A stretch of DNA of 64,000 nt from Antilocapra americana. Taxonomy: Eukaryota > Chordata > Mammalia > Artiodactyla > Antilocapridae. Positions 36,723-49,090 of this stretch are shown in pieces. The position numbers and the translations under genes are program-made. The notes under the pieces were generated by a model. That model made no database searches. It was not told the DNA's origin and worked only from the letters and a program-made list of their open reading frames with translations. How positions within the stretch are numbered: position 1 is the first letter of the stretch; each line of letters opens with the position of its first letter. The stretch covers positions 11,881,441-11,945,440 of the forward strand of contig ML664175.1 in the NCBI GenBank assembly GCA_007570785.1. Direction: 5' to 3'.

Positions 36723-39537
36723 TCCATCATCTTCAAACTTAAGAGTTTAGAAATAATTCTAGTGCCTTTTCCAACAGTACTAAAATTACAGAATTCCATT
36801 AAATTCAGAACATCAATACATCAATAAATAAATTAAATACATCAGTCTTTTGGTCTATTCCAGAAAACTTTTTAGTGACCAGCTTGTGGATGAGTTAGGA
36901 AGAAACAATGTCCCCCAAAAGAAAATCCTTATTTTTTAAACACACATGGTTATGAAGTCTTAGTTTAAAATTTTCATTCTTCTTACTATCAAATCAAATA
37001 TCTATAAACTTTTTCCAAACTCTCAAAACCTATAACTTAACAGTACAGTGAGAACATATTCAAACTGCATCCTTAATGCAATATTCAGGTGTACAATGAA
37101 TTAAATTTCTTATTCAATCTCTTTGTAAAACTATAACAAAACAATGCAAAATAAAATCATGAGGTAATATTTCTCAGGAGAAAAAGAACAAAATTTCCAA
37201 ATATAATTTTACTTCCTAGGGTGAGTTTTAAAGCTGTTTTATAATGTAAGAGCTGTGTTATTTTTAAATAATCTATGCTTCTGAAATGATCATTATGCAG
37301 CTAAAACACAAATAGACATGCTAACCAATCATAAAATGTCTTGATTTAAAATGTCTTTAACTTGAGTCTATTTACATACATAAAATAAACTGTGATTGAA
37401 TAATATGAAAGTGCTGGGCATATTTTCCCCAAATTCTGCAAAAAGAATCAAACCCCTTAAACATGTTCCTGATAAATATCTCACATTTCTAATTAAATAT
37501 TTTCCAAAAAGCTATCATTTCTCACAGTCTTCTCAACTTTTCTTCATTTGTGCCTGTGGATTGTTTGAAGAAATTATATTTCCCTAGAGATTAACTAAGG
37601 AAAAAAAGAAAGAGTCAACAATGCCTCTAAGTTTTTATATTTCTTTCAAATATTATCACTGCACTTAATAAAATTAAGTATTTAAGATCAATGCTAAGTA
37701 AAGCAAGTTTATAGACTGACAAACCTGTATACACTACCGAAGTTCTGAAGTCATGGGCACTTTTAATCACAGTTGAGCCATTCTGCGACTGAATTATCAA
37801 TCAGAACACATTCCTTAATCTTTCTAGTGTCTATCACTGTCACAACTTCAATACACATAAGCATATTTCTAAGCTTCAGATTGGACCTTAAGCACAGACA
37901 GAAACATTTCAAGATAATCCTTAGAATTTCCTGTGACCTCTAGATGAACATGATCAATCAATATATAATGTCAGATTTGAAAAATGCTAGTCATTATCAA
38001 TACTTTCCAATTCAATTCTTCCTTCCCTCTTTTTCTTCTATTCCTTGTCCCTTCTTCTCACTAACAGTAACACAAAAAGAGTTGAAAGTCTTAATGCCTA
38101 TGAGAAAACTCATTTATGTCCACAACTTTCAAAACACAGTACAGAACAAATTGTTTTTTTCAGGTTAATTAAAATCAATATCCTTAAGTTTCACACATAG
38201 AGACTTCTACATGAAGGAGTCATTCATCTTGAAATGATTAAGTAAAATTCAACAGTCTCAATTTTTCAGAACAAGAAATAAGGAGTCTTCTCATTGAAAC
38301 ACAAGATAATGAAGCTTCAAGTATAGTTTCAGCTAGCACACAGGCTGAAAGTAAAAGTATCCTACTACTATATGAGGTGCAAGCAAATGCAAGCTCTCTG
38401 GGCTTCTCTATACCACCCAAAGGACAATAATCTGAAAGAATTTGACTCTTACTCTGCAGCATCAAATATTTACTTAAAATATCTTTTATTTCAGAGGCAA
38501 AATAGTTCTTTATAAGTACAGCATGGAAAAATTACTTAGAGCTTTACCTCTCAGAAAGGTAGTATACAAAAGGGTACAAAATCCACTATTTACCATTATT
38601 TAAAATAATTCCAAGCAATTATACAGACATTCCTAAAAGTACTCATATGAATAAGATTAGCAATATAGTTTATGGTATAGTATAGTATAGTTTATGGGAC
38701 AATGTTTTTTCCAGTTTCTCTGAAATAAACTGGTCCAAGAGGCAGAGAACTAAAAGGTATTCTTACCCTATCATAATTTAACACCTCTATGTCCTAGAAG
38801 AGAGTGCTTTTTAACCACCTAAGCACAGAATTGAACAAGTGTGAATTTTAAGCTGGTAACTACATGTAGTTATCACCTTCATGTCAAATTATTGGCACTT
38901 AAGTAAATTATATCAAAGCATCTAGAAGTTATTAAGTATTTTCACTGAAAACTGGCTCTGTGTTCCTGTACACAGGAATGGACTCAGAAGCCATTCCCTA
39001 AGGTTCTCCAGAACAGCAGTATCATATTCTATGGTAGTTTCATATATTCAGGCCTAGAGCTGCAAGAACAGTGTTAAGAGGAAGGTAGCCAAATTCTCAT
39101 CAGGATTCTTATCCAGAGCTGGCATGCCTCCCCTGTAATTTGCTTCTGCTGAAAGTAACACATATAGTGACACCAAATTCACTCAAGCCTATAGACCATG
39201 ACCTAAACAATCACGCAGTACTTTAGTCATAAAAATAAACTATTGGCACTTAAGTAAATTACATGAAAATAATATTATTAGTAAATAATAAAGGGACACG
39301 GTCTCCCTTTTAATTAGTTGTGAAATAAAACATCCACTGCTAAATATGTTAAGGAAATAATTTGGCTCAAAACAGCAATAAATGCAAATGTGTGATTTCA
39401 GGGAGGCTTACAGATTTCAGAAAAGACCCAGAAATCCTTGGAATAAGGGCAATGAGAATTTACAGCTTCATTTACAAGAATGAAGCAGAAGACACAAGGA
39501 TAAGAACACAACATCAGGCAACATAAAGTTTTCTATG
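36723..39537. other. Intron 4 stretch, unassigned
   Basis: AT-rich, no named repeat. A 21-base word is exactly repeated at 38890-38910 and 39241-39261. A short (TATAG)n run lies near 38674-38692. Confidence 0.5.
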
Positions 39538-39670
39538 CTGAGTTTCCTCATCTGTGAAGTAGAGATAACATGTGTGCCTCTATACCTCATAGGGTTATTG
39601 TGCAGATTGAAATAATGCAGGCAAAGAACTTCATATGGTGCTGGGTATACATTAAAGAATAGTAACTACT
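39538..39670 (+). repeat. MIR SINE
   Basis: 'agtttcctcatctgtgaagt', 'ctcatagggttattgtgcag' and 'ggtgctgggtatacatta' are clear MIR 3' motifs. Confidence 0.8.
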
Positions 39671-39734
39671 TGTATTTCTACTACTATTAGAACCTCGGTA
39701 TTCTACACTGAGAGGTTAAGGGGCCAATTAAAAG

Positions 39735-40112
39735 TAAATTTAATCTAGAAAAATATATGATTTCACTTACACATAGAAACTAAAAAAACAAAACAAATGA
39801 ATGAATAAAACAAAACAAAAACAGACTCATAGACACAGAGAACCAGTGGTTGCCAGAAGAAAGAGGAGTAGGAGACTGGGCGAATAGATCAAGGAGATTA
39901 AGAGGCTCAAATGTCCAGCCATGAAATAAGGAAGTAATACATAGCATAGAGAATATAGTCAATAATACTGTAATAATTGTGTATAGTAACCGATGTTACT
40001 AGCTTATCATGGTGATCATTTCATAATGTATTTCAACATCGAATCATTATGCTGCATACCTGAAGCTAATGTAATATTGTATGTCAACTATATTTTAATT
40101 TAAAGTAAATTT
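39735..40112 (+). repeat. Old L1 3' end (L1MA type)
   Basis: 'gatttcacttacacatagaa', 'ccagtggttgccagaagaaa', 'tgtatagtaaccgatgttac' and 'cctgaagctaatgtaatatt' follow the L1MA 3' UTR closely. Confidence 0.8.
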
Positions 40113-40131
40113 ATCTAGCCATCCTCTAGAA

Positions 40132-40440
40132 CAGAGGTAGGCAAACAAAAGCCTACTAGATAAATGAGTTCTTTCGTTTGGCATGAAAGCTAAAGATGGA
40201 TTTTACATTTTCAAATGGTGGGAAAAAATTAAAAGAATAATATTTTGTGTCATGTAAAAATTTCATGAAATTCAAATTTAAGTGTCAATAACTAAAGTTT
40301 TATTGGAACACAGTCATCCTCATTCATTCACATATTTTCCACTCTGTTTTCATACTACAATGGCAGAATTCAGTTGCAATAGAACTAATATGGCCAATAA
40401 AGAGAAAATATTTAATATCTTTTACAGTCTATCAACCTTG
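40132..40440. mobile_element. hAT-type non-autonomous DNA transposon fossil
   Basis: The 309-base block starts CAGAGGTAGGCAAAC and ends with the complement of CAAGGTTGATAGAC, i.e. short imperfect inverted ends. It is flanked by CTCTAGAA (40124-40131) and GTCTAGAA (40441-40448), an 8-base duplication with one change, as expected of hAT elements. The inner motif 'aaagttttattggaacacag' is characteristic of a common mammalian hAT fossil whose exact name I cannot assign. Confidence 0.7.
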
Positions 40441-40448
40441 GTCTAGAA

Positions 40449-42511
40449 TCTAGACTAGAGCAACTATTTAACTAAAAAGTTAACAAGTGTATGTTTTCCT
40501 TTCATAGCTAACTTGACAGATTTTTATGTAGTTTTTCAAAAGTAACAGTCTAAATCTGCAAGCATTAAAAATTCTGTTTAAGGCAATGCTTCCCATATTG
40601 TCATCTTCACATCACGACATTTCCATTTACCAGAGAAAGTTACAAGCAAAATCACCCTAAATATTACTATTTTTTAGCTCTAAAACCACTACTGGTATAT
40701 AATAATAAACAGAATGTGAAAAGATCTCCTTACCATGAATATATATTTACTAAGACAATTAAGAATTAAGCACTGAAATCAAAGGTAAAGTTAAATGCCA
40801 AAAGGACTTGAACACTAACTTGCATCCACTGCCACCAATTCTCCAAGCTGACTCATCACCTTTGGGGAAAAAGAAAGGTTGAAATAAAGGGAGATATTAC
40901 TAAAAGATGCAAAGTGGAAAAAACTCAATTATATGATGAAGAAGAAACAGAATTCTGAAAAAAGAGCAGGACATGCTTAAAGTACATACAGGTAGTACAC
41001 ACATAAAGGGCAAAACAAACACAGCAGAGGATACTCATAGGAAACAGAAGGCAAAGAACTGCTTGATTACAACATGACAAGAAGGAAATCATGAATTCAA
41101 TATCTGTCCATCACTCTCTTTCTCTATTTTCCCAAAGGTCTTATTTGATTTTGAGAAAACTTTCTAGGGAAGATGTTGCAGGACTTCATTAAGTATCAGT
41201 GAAGAAAAGTGCTCCAGAGTTAAATGACATGTGAAATGTTAAAGGAGAAAACAAAACAGAAACCGTAGTTGAAGAACTTACACACCCTGACAGGTGAGGT
41301 AAACCTGCAAAACAATGAAATTACTAAGAAAATTACAAAGTATCATACTAATCAAGTAGATGATGATCCCTCTGGCAAAAAGAAAGGAAGGTAAAGGAAC
41401 CCATACTCCAGCTTGTGAAGGAAGACTGTAGATTGGAGTTTGAGGAGAATTTGAAATATCAAGAAGGGAAATCAGAACAGAAATCAACTAGGAATGAGCA
41501 AAAATGTGGATAAGCAGCATTAACAACAAATTTATGATTTATAAAGTAGTAGTAAAACCATAAATGTGTTCCATCTAAAGCAATTATGCTATTTTCTATA
41601 GTAATCGAGCATTAGAGATGACAGATTTCAGTACAGAAACTGTCAGCTGACAGAGCAAAAAGTCAACATGATTTAAGACTTTCCCGTATATTACCAGGGG
41701 TGAGAACAAAATTACTGACAACAAATTTCTATATGCATAAAGGAAAATGAAGCTTGGAACCTGCCAAATAAGGAAAATAGGCAAAAACTGAGAGACTAGT
41801 CTTATTACATTCAAAAATAAAATATGAGTATTCAAGAGGCATATAAATTAGAGGAATGTATTTCTGGGTCATTTCATTTCAGCATTCTCAGGATTTAACG
41901 ATTATGGATATACAGACAATGTTAGAATGAAAAGGTCAAGTCTAAATACATTTTCTACTCTCTTAAAACACAGAAAAAGAACTCTCCCAACAAATTACCA
42001 TCATATAAAGACTATGGCCAAGAATAAAATCTGTAACAATAAATCTAAAGTCTTACCCAGCAGAAGTCAAGTTATCATTTCAAGATCCCAAAAATATTCA
42101 AAAGACTTAGAAATTACAAAAATATCTAAAATATTCTTTAAATGCTATGCAAATATCCACACTGAAATTTACATAAGAAGACGGTGTTTCCATAGGCCAT
42201 ACACATGCACACACATACAGGTGTTACAGCATTAAATGACTAGATAACATCAGAATATAGAATTTACAGTTCAGTTAAAGTTGGTTGACTCATAGTTCAA
42301 ATATAATTAGTTGTATCATATCAACAAAGTAGTAGAGGCACCGACTGACAATGATATTGTCTCACTATATAAATCTATCATCTAATTGAGATTTTGGTTA
42401 TGAAACTATTTTATAGCCTGATTAATAGCTTAGGAAAGAAAACAACTCAGTTTTCATTTGTCTCCACACAGTTTTAACTATTTATATGCTTTTGCAAAAT
42501 TAAGTACTTAC
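40449..42511. other. Intron 4 stretch next to exon 4, nothing recognised
   Basis: AT-rich intron. A 102-codon plus-strand frame at 41927-42235 is lysine/serine-rich low-complexity and unsupported. Confidence 0.5.
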
Positions 42512-42670
42512 TAATATCATCTTCATGATAAATGACAGAATGAAATGGCAGAGTTCGGTCTTTAATATATCTCTCTGCTGGCTCAACATAAAATGTGCCA
42601 CCATGAGTCTGAATGAATCCTTCAAATCTTCCATCAATAACAGACCCATGGCTAAAACTTCCTTCTTCAC
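42512..42670 (-). CDS. ADAM10: ADAM10 exon 4 (propeptide)
   Basis: This 159-base exon follows acceptor TTAATAG and ends at donor GTAAGT. It completes the split glycine, reads 52 codons from [13 protein letters not shown] through [14 protein letters not shown] to YHEDDI, and leaves one base for the next codon. It covers about residues 109-162. The residue at the exon 4/5 junction is lysine (A + AG). From memory the human protein has asparagine there, so this looks like a species difference and not a splice error. Intron 3 to its right is only about 2.1 kb. Confidence 0.97.
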
Positions 42671-44771
42671 CTATTAATGAAAGCAACAAACTCTTAAAAA
42701 ATTCAATTTGCAAATGAATGTTAAATTCATTCTCCTTTAAAAAGCCATTCTTATGTACTGAAAAAAATTTAAATACAAATTTACCAGAGAAATTAATTTT
42801 CACATGAAACATATCAACCTAAATGTGAACAACTAGAACTCCATAAATATATATTTATATAGATATTATATATATAAACAGTGAAATATGGAACATCTGT
42901 CTTGCCAACAATCAAATTCCCAGCACCTAGCACAGAGCCTGGCATGTATGCAATAGTATTCAATAAATGACTGCTAAATAAACTTAGAAAGAGACAAGTA
43001 GCTCTTCGTTAAAATACATACACATTTAACAGCTCTTTGTTAAAATACAAGTATAAAATACATACTTTCAAAAAAAAAGATATTAAAAGTATATTTTGAA
43101 TTTCGGCTCTAATTGTCATCAAAAAAAAAAAGTTATTTCCCACCTAATATATTCTGCATGAGTGTCTTGGCTTCCTTAGCACAACTGGGTTTTAGAAATA
43201 CATTTTCAAAATAGACGTGTTAAATATTTTAGAAGTATATCACTAATTCTTTCTAAGATATGGGAAGTTTGTGATAGTGTCCCATCAATGATACTTTTTT
43301 AGGTAAAGAAAATAATACGAAAGAAAGTAGTTTTGGTTTTTAATACAGTCACAAAACATCAAATGATAAGAGGTGGGAAGTAGGAGGGGTCTATAAAGTT
43401 TAATTTACCATTTAAAATTTTCCCACTAAAACAAAGCTGAGATCTAGCTTTTATTTTCCCACTTTGTATGGCTTTCTCTTTTATTCACCATAATGTATAA
43501 CAACTGTCTCAGATACTAAAAATTAAAAGTTACTGTGAATATACACAAATACAACTAAAAAGAAATTCTCACTAAAGTAAACATCAGGTGGTTTTTTTTC
43601 AATTTATAAGTTGTAGATTAGCACTAATTAGTTGACTTTAATCACAGACTGCAACTGAGTCCAAGACATTTGTAGATAAGATGTTTACCTACAAACTCAT
43701 TTTGTCATACACTTCTTGACTATCACCTAGCAAAATAAAGGGGGCGGGGGCAGAGGGGACTACAAAATTACTTATCCAGCAAGATAAACTATCAAGAAAA
43801 TAATAAAAAAAAATTATAACATTAGAAATCTTGATCGATGTAAAAACACTTTACTTTTCTATTACAGAATTATAACAGTACAAAAAACTTTAAATTTATT
43901 AACTGTGCTCTATCTACAAATGAGAAATTTTAAGTATAGAAAAATCTCATTTATTCTCATTAAAAAAAAAAGAAACCTTTCTCAAAGTGTTTAATTTCTC
44001 AAGTTAAGATTTGAGTGGAAATCTCTCTACTATGTAGAAATGAAATTTAACTTTCAGTTAACTTTAATAACGCTTAATAAACGAGGATCATCTTGAGTAT
44101 TTACTAATGTACAGAGTTATAATTCCATGATATTTTGTCCGTAATACCCCCAGAAGACTTTGATTTTTTAGCTTTTTACAACTTCCATAAATTGTTTTGC
44201 TCTTCCTTCATTACTAAGCTGATAAATGTAGTTTCCATTGAGCTACTAAGTGTGCCCTCATCTCCCTAATACCTTTTTAAGTCTGGTATAGTAAAAGAAA
44301 GTTGTTAGAATTGTGAACAAAAAGTAAATAGATTCTGAAGAAGGAAGGCCCTCAGAGGACTTTCCTATGAAAGACTTTGCACATTATTTTTGGCTCTTAA
44401 GATCGTCTTATGGTTTCACTGTAGACTTCTTCTCTTATAAAACACAGTTAAGTTACTGTTAATTTCTCGCTTGGAAAATCAGAAAAATTATATAAATCAT
44501 TGAAATTTTTAAAAATATGTAGCAGTTTGGAGGTAATGCGAGAATCAAAACTTCACACCTTTTTAAAGCCAGACACTACGTAATTCAATACTAAACACAT
44601 ATGTAAAAGCTGATCCAAGAATTACTTCATCCTTCAAAGACCACTGTTCTTCATGATAGAGTCAAATCTGCCCGGGATTTATACCATCTTTCTGAAATAT
44701 TTGCCTACATTTCAAAAAACACGAATTTCCTTGTATAGAAAAAATCAGAGTATTTTTAAGGTTCAACTTAC
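42671..44771. other. Intron 3
   Basis: Short intron, free of the young ruminant repeats that fill its neighbours. At 42910-42985 'gcacctagcacagagcctgg' and 'caatagtattcaataaatga' fit an L2/MIR 3' end. A 20-base unit like 'agctctttgttaaaatac' occurs twice near 43001 and 43032. The rest is unassigned. Confidence 0.5.
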
Positions 44772-44890
44772 CATAAATATGTCCAGTGTAAATATGAGAA
44801 GTATCATAATCAAGTACTGCATTTGATGTTTCCACCCTAAATTCCTCACTAAAAAGGGAAGTATCCCTCTTCATTCGTAGGTTGAAATGT
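44772..44890 (-). CDS. ADAM10: ADAM10 exon 3 (propeptide)
   Basis: The 119-base exon lies between a TTTGCAG acceptor and a GTAAGT donor. Its first base completes the arginine codon split at exon 2; it then reads 39 codons, [13 protein letters not shown] to SHIYTGHIY, and ends with one base of a glycine codon. It covers about residues 69-109 of the propeptide. The open frame runs on into intron sequence on both sides, but the splice signals and phase agreement fix the boundaries. Intron 2 to its right is about 18.7 kb and is the most transposon-rich part of the window. Confidence 0.97.
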
Positions 44891-45382
44891 CTGCAAACAG
44901 GGTGGGAAAGAAAAAAAATGAAATTAAAAGGATCCAAATTTAAACAATTATTTTTTAAAATAAAGGAAATCTACAAAATGTGGACTATTCCACAAAACTT
45001 GTTTATTTGGGAAATAACCGACCAATTTTCTCATTAAAATTCTGATCAAAATTCAACCTAACACTGATAAAACTCACATACAAATAATCAGTAATCATTT
45101 AGGAATATATTAAAAAAAATAAATGCCTACAGGCTGATTCCTACATGGTAAGATCATTCTGAGGGCAACTAAGGTGCTTGAAGATAAAAACAAGCTTCTT
45201 GACCCAATTACTGTTATTCAACACTACCTGTCTTTCCTCTCTAGCAATTCCATAGCTTTGCCATTTTCTCCTGTAATCCACAACTCAGATAAATACATAT
45301 GAGTGTCATCTAATTAGATACTTACCATCTCCTCTCAGGAAAGTAAGTACACATGCTCTTTCCTACAGAAACATAGACAAAG

Positions 45383-45412
45383 AGACACACACACACACAT
45401 ACACATATACAC
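45383..45412 (+). repeat. (AC)n-rich microsatellite
   Basis: Imperfect ACACAC run with AT interruptions. Confidence 0.85.
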
Positions 45413-45599
45413 AGAAAACATTTCAAAGTTTTTATTTTTCCCTGGGGCAGCTTCTTCTAGTCCTTTTTAGACCTTTCTCAGTTCAGTTTGGAGACTCCAA
45501 ACACAAAGGACCATGATAGCTGAAATCATACTCATTCTAACTGTCCTCTATAAAAGAAAAGACAAAAATACTAAAAAAATTAAGTAAAGAAATCTCAGG

Positions 45600-45670
45600 G
45601 GTTTTTTTTTAACTTTTTTTTTTGTTTGTTTTTGCATACAATGTCATGATATCACCATGGGTTTACATAT
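45600..45670 (-). mobile_element. Very short antisense L1 3' end with target-site duplication
   Basis: Poly-T followed by 'gcatacaatgtcatgatatc' and 'accatgggtttacatat', the complement of the same L1 tail found at 50320-50608. AATCTCAGG at 45591-45599 recurs at 45671-45679. Only about 70 bases were copied. Confidence 0.85.
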
Positions 45671-46059
45671 AATCTCAGGTTTTAGAATCAAACTCAGAAT
45701 CAAAATCTTAAGCCTAAATTTACTAGTCCAGTATTCCTATCCACTTACTAAAGATGACACATTCTATTTTCTGAAACCATTTTAAGGATTAGGAATTACA
45801 ATGTATGAAAAAATAAACTCATTAACACTGTACTTGGCACAAAGGAGATATAAAGGATAACGTATCAGCTATCACTACTAAACTTTTAGAACTAAATCAA
45901 CTGCCATAACTTTCATAATCAACTAATTAATCAACTTTCATAACTGCCATAAAAGTCTGCATGTAACATAATTTCTACTTAATGATGTGAACCAAAGTTT
46001 TTAATTAGCCAACCTCCATGTTAGTAGGACAAGAAACAACTTGAACTGTGACACATTGC

Positions 46060-46282
46060 TGATGAAAGCAAAAAATGGAATAATTTGGAAAATTAACCGT
46101 TATTTATAGAGTTAAACATGCAAAAACCCTATGACCCACAATTCTACACCAAGAGAAATGAAAATACAAAATATATGTCCGCACAAACAACTGGACACAA
46201 GTGTCAAAAGCAGTTTCATTCAAAATAGCCAAAACCTGGTGGTTTATTCATATACTAGCAAACTATTCATCAATAAAATGAT
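46060..46282 (+). repeat. Old L1 (segment 1 of 3, split by BovB insertions)
   Basis: 'aaaccctatgacccacaatt' and 'ttcattcaaaatagccaaaa' are the ORF2-end/3' UTR of an ancient L1. The copy resumes at 47108-47373 and again at 49034-49090. Confidence 0.75.
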
Positions 46283-47107
46283 TCAGTTCAGTTCAGTTGT
46301 TCAGTCATGTTCAACTCTCTGCAACCCCATGGACTGCAGCACGCCAGGCTTCCCTGTCCATCATTAACTCCTGGAGCTTCCCCAGACCCATGTTTATAAA
46401 GTCAGTGATGCCATCTAACCATCTCAGACGCTGTCATTCCCTTTTCCTCCTGCCTTCAATCTTTCCTAGCATCAGGGTCTTTTCCAGTGAGTCAGTTCTT
46501 CCCATCAGGTGGCCAAAGTATTGAAGTTTCAGCTTCAGCATCAGTCCTTCCAATGAATATTCAGGACTGATCTCCTTTACAAAGAACTGGTTGGATCTCC
46601 TTGCAATCCAAGCAACTCTCAAGAGTCTTCTCCAACAACACAGCTCAAAAGCATCAATTCTTCAGCACTAAGCTTTCTTTATGGTCCAAACTCTCACATC
46701 CAAATATGACTGCTAGAAAAACCATAGCTTTGACTAGACTGACCTTTGTCAGCAATATCTCTGCTTTTTAATATGCTGTCTAAGTTGGTCATATATTTTC
46801 TTCCAAGGAGCAAGCGTCTTTTAATTCCATGGTTGCAGTCACCATCTGCAGTGATTTTGGAGCCCAAGAAAATAAAGTCTGTCACTGTTTCCATTGTTTC
46901 CCTATCTATTTGCCATGAACTGATGGGACTGGATGCCATGATCTTCATTTTTTGAATGTTGAGTTTAAAGCCAGCTTTTTCACTCTCCTTTTTCATTTTC
47001 ATCAAGAGGCTCTTTAGTTCCTCTTTGCTTTCTGCCATAAGGGTTGTATCACCTGCATATCTGAGATATGCAGGGTTGTGTCATCTACACATCAGCATTA
47101 TATATTT
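46283..47107 (-). mobile_element. BovB LINE 3' fragment, antisense, inside an old L1
   Basis: Begins with the TTCAGTTCAGTTCAG tail complement; on the minus strand it encodes MAESKEELKSLLMKMKKESE, then DFIFLGSKITADGDCNHGIK and [20 protein letters not shown] in broken frames. The 11-base AATAAAATGAT at 46272-46282 is repeated at 47108-47118, so 46283-47107 is the inserted piece. A small internal duplication ('cctgcatatctgagatatgc') marks its 5' end. Confidence 0.93.
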
Positions 47108-47373
47108 AATAAAATGATAAAATCCCTAAAAATAGAGACTTTTAGAACACAAAAGACTGCACATAGTATAATTCCAAATACATGTAATTTAACAGGCAAA
47201 ATCTATCTTTAGTGTCAGAAAGCAGATCAGTGATTACCTGGGATGGAGAGAGACTAAGAGCAAATGGAATGAAGGAATTTTTTTGTTCTGATGGAAATGT
47301 TCTACACCTTGGTTTGAATGGTGGTTCTCAAGTACATACATCTGTCAAAACCTAAACAATACACTTGAAATGA
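47108..47373 (+). repeat. Old L1 (segment 2 of 3)
   Basis: 'gcacatagtataattccaaa', 'cagatcagtgattacctggg' and 'tgatggaaatgttctacacc' continue the L1 3' UTR between the two BovB copies. Confidence 0.8.
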
Positions 47374-49033
47374 CAGAATGATACAATAAAGGACAGAGAC
47401 AGTATGGGCCTAACAGAAGCAGAAAATATTAAGCAGAGTTGGCAAGAATACACAGAAAAACTATACAAAAAAAGATCTTAATGACCCAGATAATCACGAT
47501 GGTGTGATCACTCACCTAGAGCCAGACATCCTGAAGTGTGGTAAAGTCAAGTGAGCCTCAGGAAGCATCACTACAAACAAAACTAGTGGAGATGATGGAA
47601 TTCCAGCTGAGCTATTTCAAATTTTAAAAGATGATGCTGTGAAAGTGCTGAACTCAATATGCCAGCAAATGTGGGAAACTTAGCAGTGGCCGCAGGACTG
47701 GAAAAGGTCAGTTTTCACTCCAATTCCAAAGAAAGGCAATGCCAAAGAATGCTCAAACTACCACACAATCGCACTCATCTTATACTCTAGCAAAGTAATG
47801 CTCAAAATTCTCCAAGCTAGGCTTCAGCAGTACATGAACCGAGAACTTCCAGATGTTCAAGCTGGATTTAGAAAAGGCAGGGGAACCTGAGATCAAATTG
47901 CAACATCCGCTGGATCATAGAAAAAGCAAGAGAATTTCAGAAAAACATCTACTTCTGCTTCATAGACTTTTGACTGTGTAGATCACAACAAATTGTGAAA
48001 AATTCTTAAAGAGATGGGAATACCAGACCATCTTACTTGCCTCCTGAGAATTTTGTATGCAGGTCAAGAAGCAACCAGACATGGAACATCAGATGGGTTC
48101 AAAATTGGGAAAGGAGTACGTCAAGACTGTACATTTAACTTATTACTTGCTATTTAACTTATATGCAGAGTACATCATGTGAAATGCTGGGTTATATGAA
48201 GAACAAGCTGGAATCTAGATTTCTGGGAGAAATATCAATACCTCAGATATGCAGATGACACAACCCATATGGCAGAAAGCAAAGAGGAACTAAAGAGCCT
48301 CTTGATGAAAGTGAATGAGGAGAGTGAAAAAGCTGGCTTAAAACTCAATATTCAGAAAACAAAGATCATGGCATCTGGTCCCATCACTTCACTGAAAATA
48401 GATGGGGAAACGGTGGAAACAGTGAGAGACTCATTTTGGGGGGCTCCAAAATCACTGAAGCCATGGTGACTGCAGCCATGAAATTAAAAGACATTTTTTC
48501 CTTAGGGAAAAAACCTATGGCCAACCTAGACAGCATATTAAAAAGCAGGACATTACTTTGCCGACAAACGTCAGTCTAGTCAAAGCAATGGTTTTTCCGG
48601 TAGTCATGTATGGATGTGAGAGTTGAACCATGAAGAAAGCTGAGCACTGAAGAATTGATGCTTTTGAGCTGTGTTGTTGGAAAAGACTCTTGAGAGTCCC
48701 TTGGACTGCAAAAAGATTGAACCAATCCATCCTAAAGGAGATCAGTCCTGAATATTCATTGGAAGGACTGATGCTGAAGCTGAAACTCCAATACTTTGGC
48801 CACCTGATGGGAAGAACTGACTCACTGGAAAAGACCCTGATGCTAGGGAAGATTGAAGGCAGGAGGAGAAGGGGACAACAGAGGATGAGATGGTTGGATG
48901 GCATCACTAACTTGATGGACGTGAGTCTGAGCAAGCTCCGGGAGCTGGTACAAGACAGGGTAACCTGGCATGCTGCTGTCCATGGGGTCGCAAAGAGTCA
49001 GACATGACTGAGCAACTGAACTGAACTGAAACT
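47374..49033 (+). mobile_element. BovB LINE, 5'-truncated, sense, inside an old L1
   Basis: A 1.66 kb copy beginning in the linker region ('aataaaggacagagacagta') and containing the reverse transcriptase region with the YADD motif intact ('agatatgcagatgacaca'). Frames include MAESKEELKSLLMKVNEESE and, at 48690-49007, [20 protein letters not shown] to the C-terminus [12 protein letters not shown]. Several stops and shifts break it. ATACACTTGAAATGA at 47359-47373 is repeated exactly at 49034-49048, a 15-base target-site duplication. Confidence 0.95.
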
Positions 49034-49090
49034 ATACACTTGAAATGAACATAATGTAAATTATACTTCAATAAAGATGATTTTAAAGAA
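49034..49090 (+). repeat. Old L1 (segment 3 of 3)
   Basis: 'taaattatacttcaataaag' followed by an A-rich end is the terminal part of the L1 copy interrupted twice upstream. Confidence 0.8.

Noticed and set aside
41927..42235. 102-codon plus-strand frame beside exon 4
   Set aside because: Lysine and serine rich in AT-rich DNA; no support as a gene or exon.
42838..42882. AT-rich palindromic stretch that might be an origin or regulatory hairpin
   Set aside because: Simple alternating AT repeat typical of introns; no specific signal.
48515..48934. 139-codon minus-strand frame
   Set aside because: The antisense reading of the BovB 3' coding end; the protein-like sense frame is on the plus strand.
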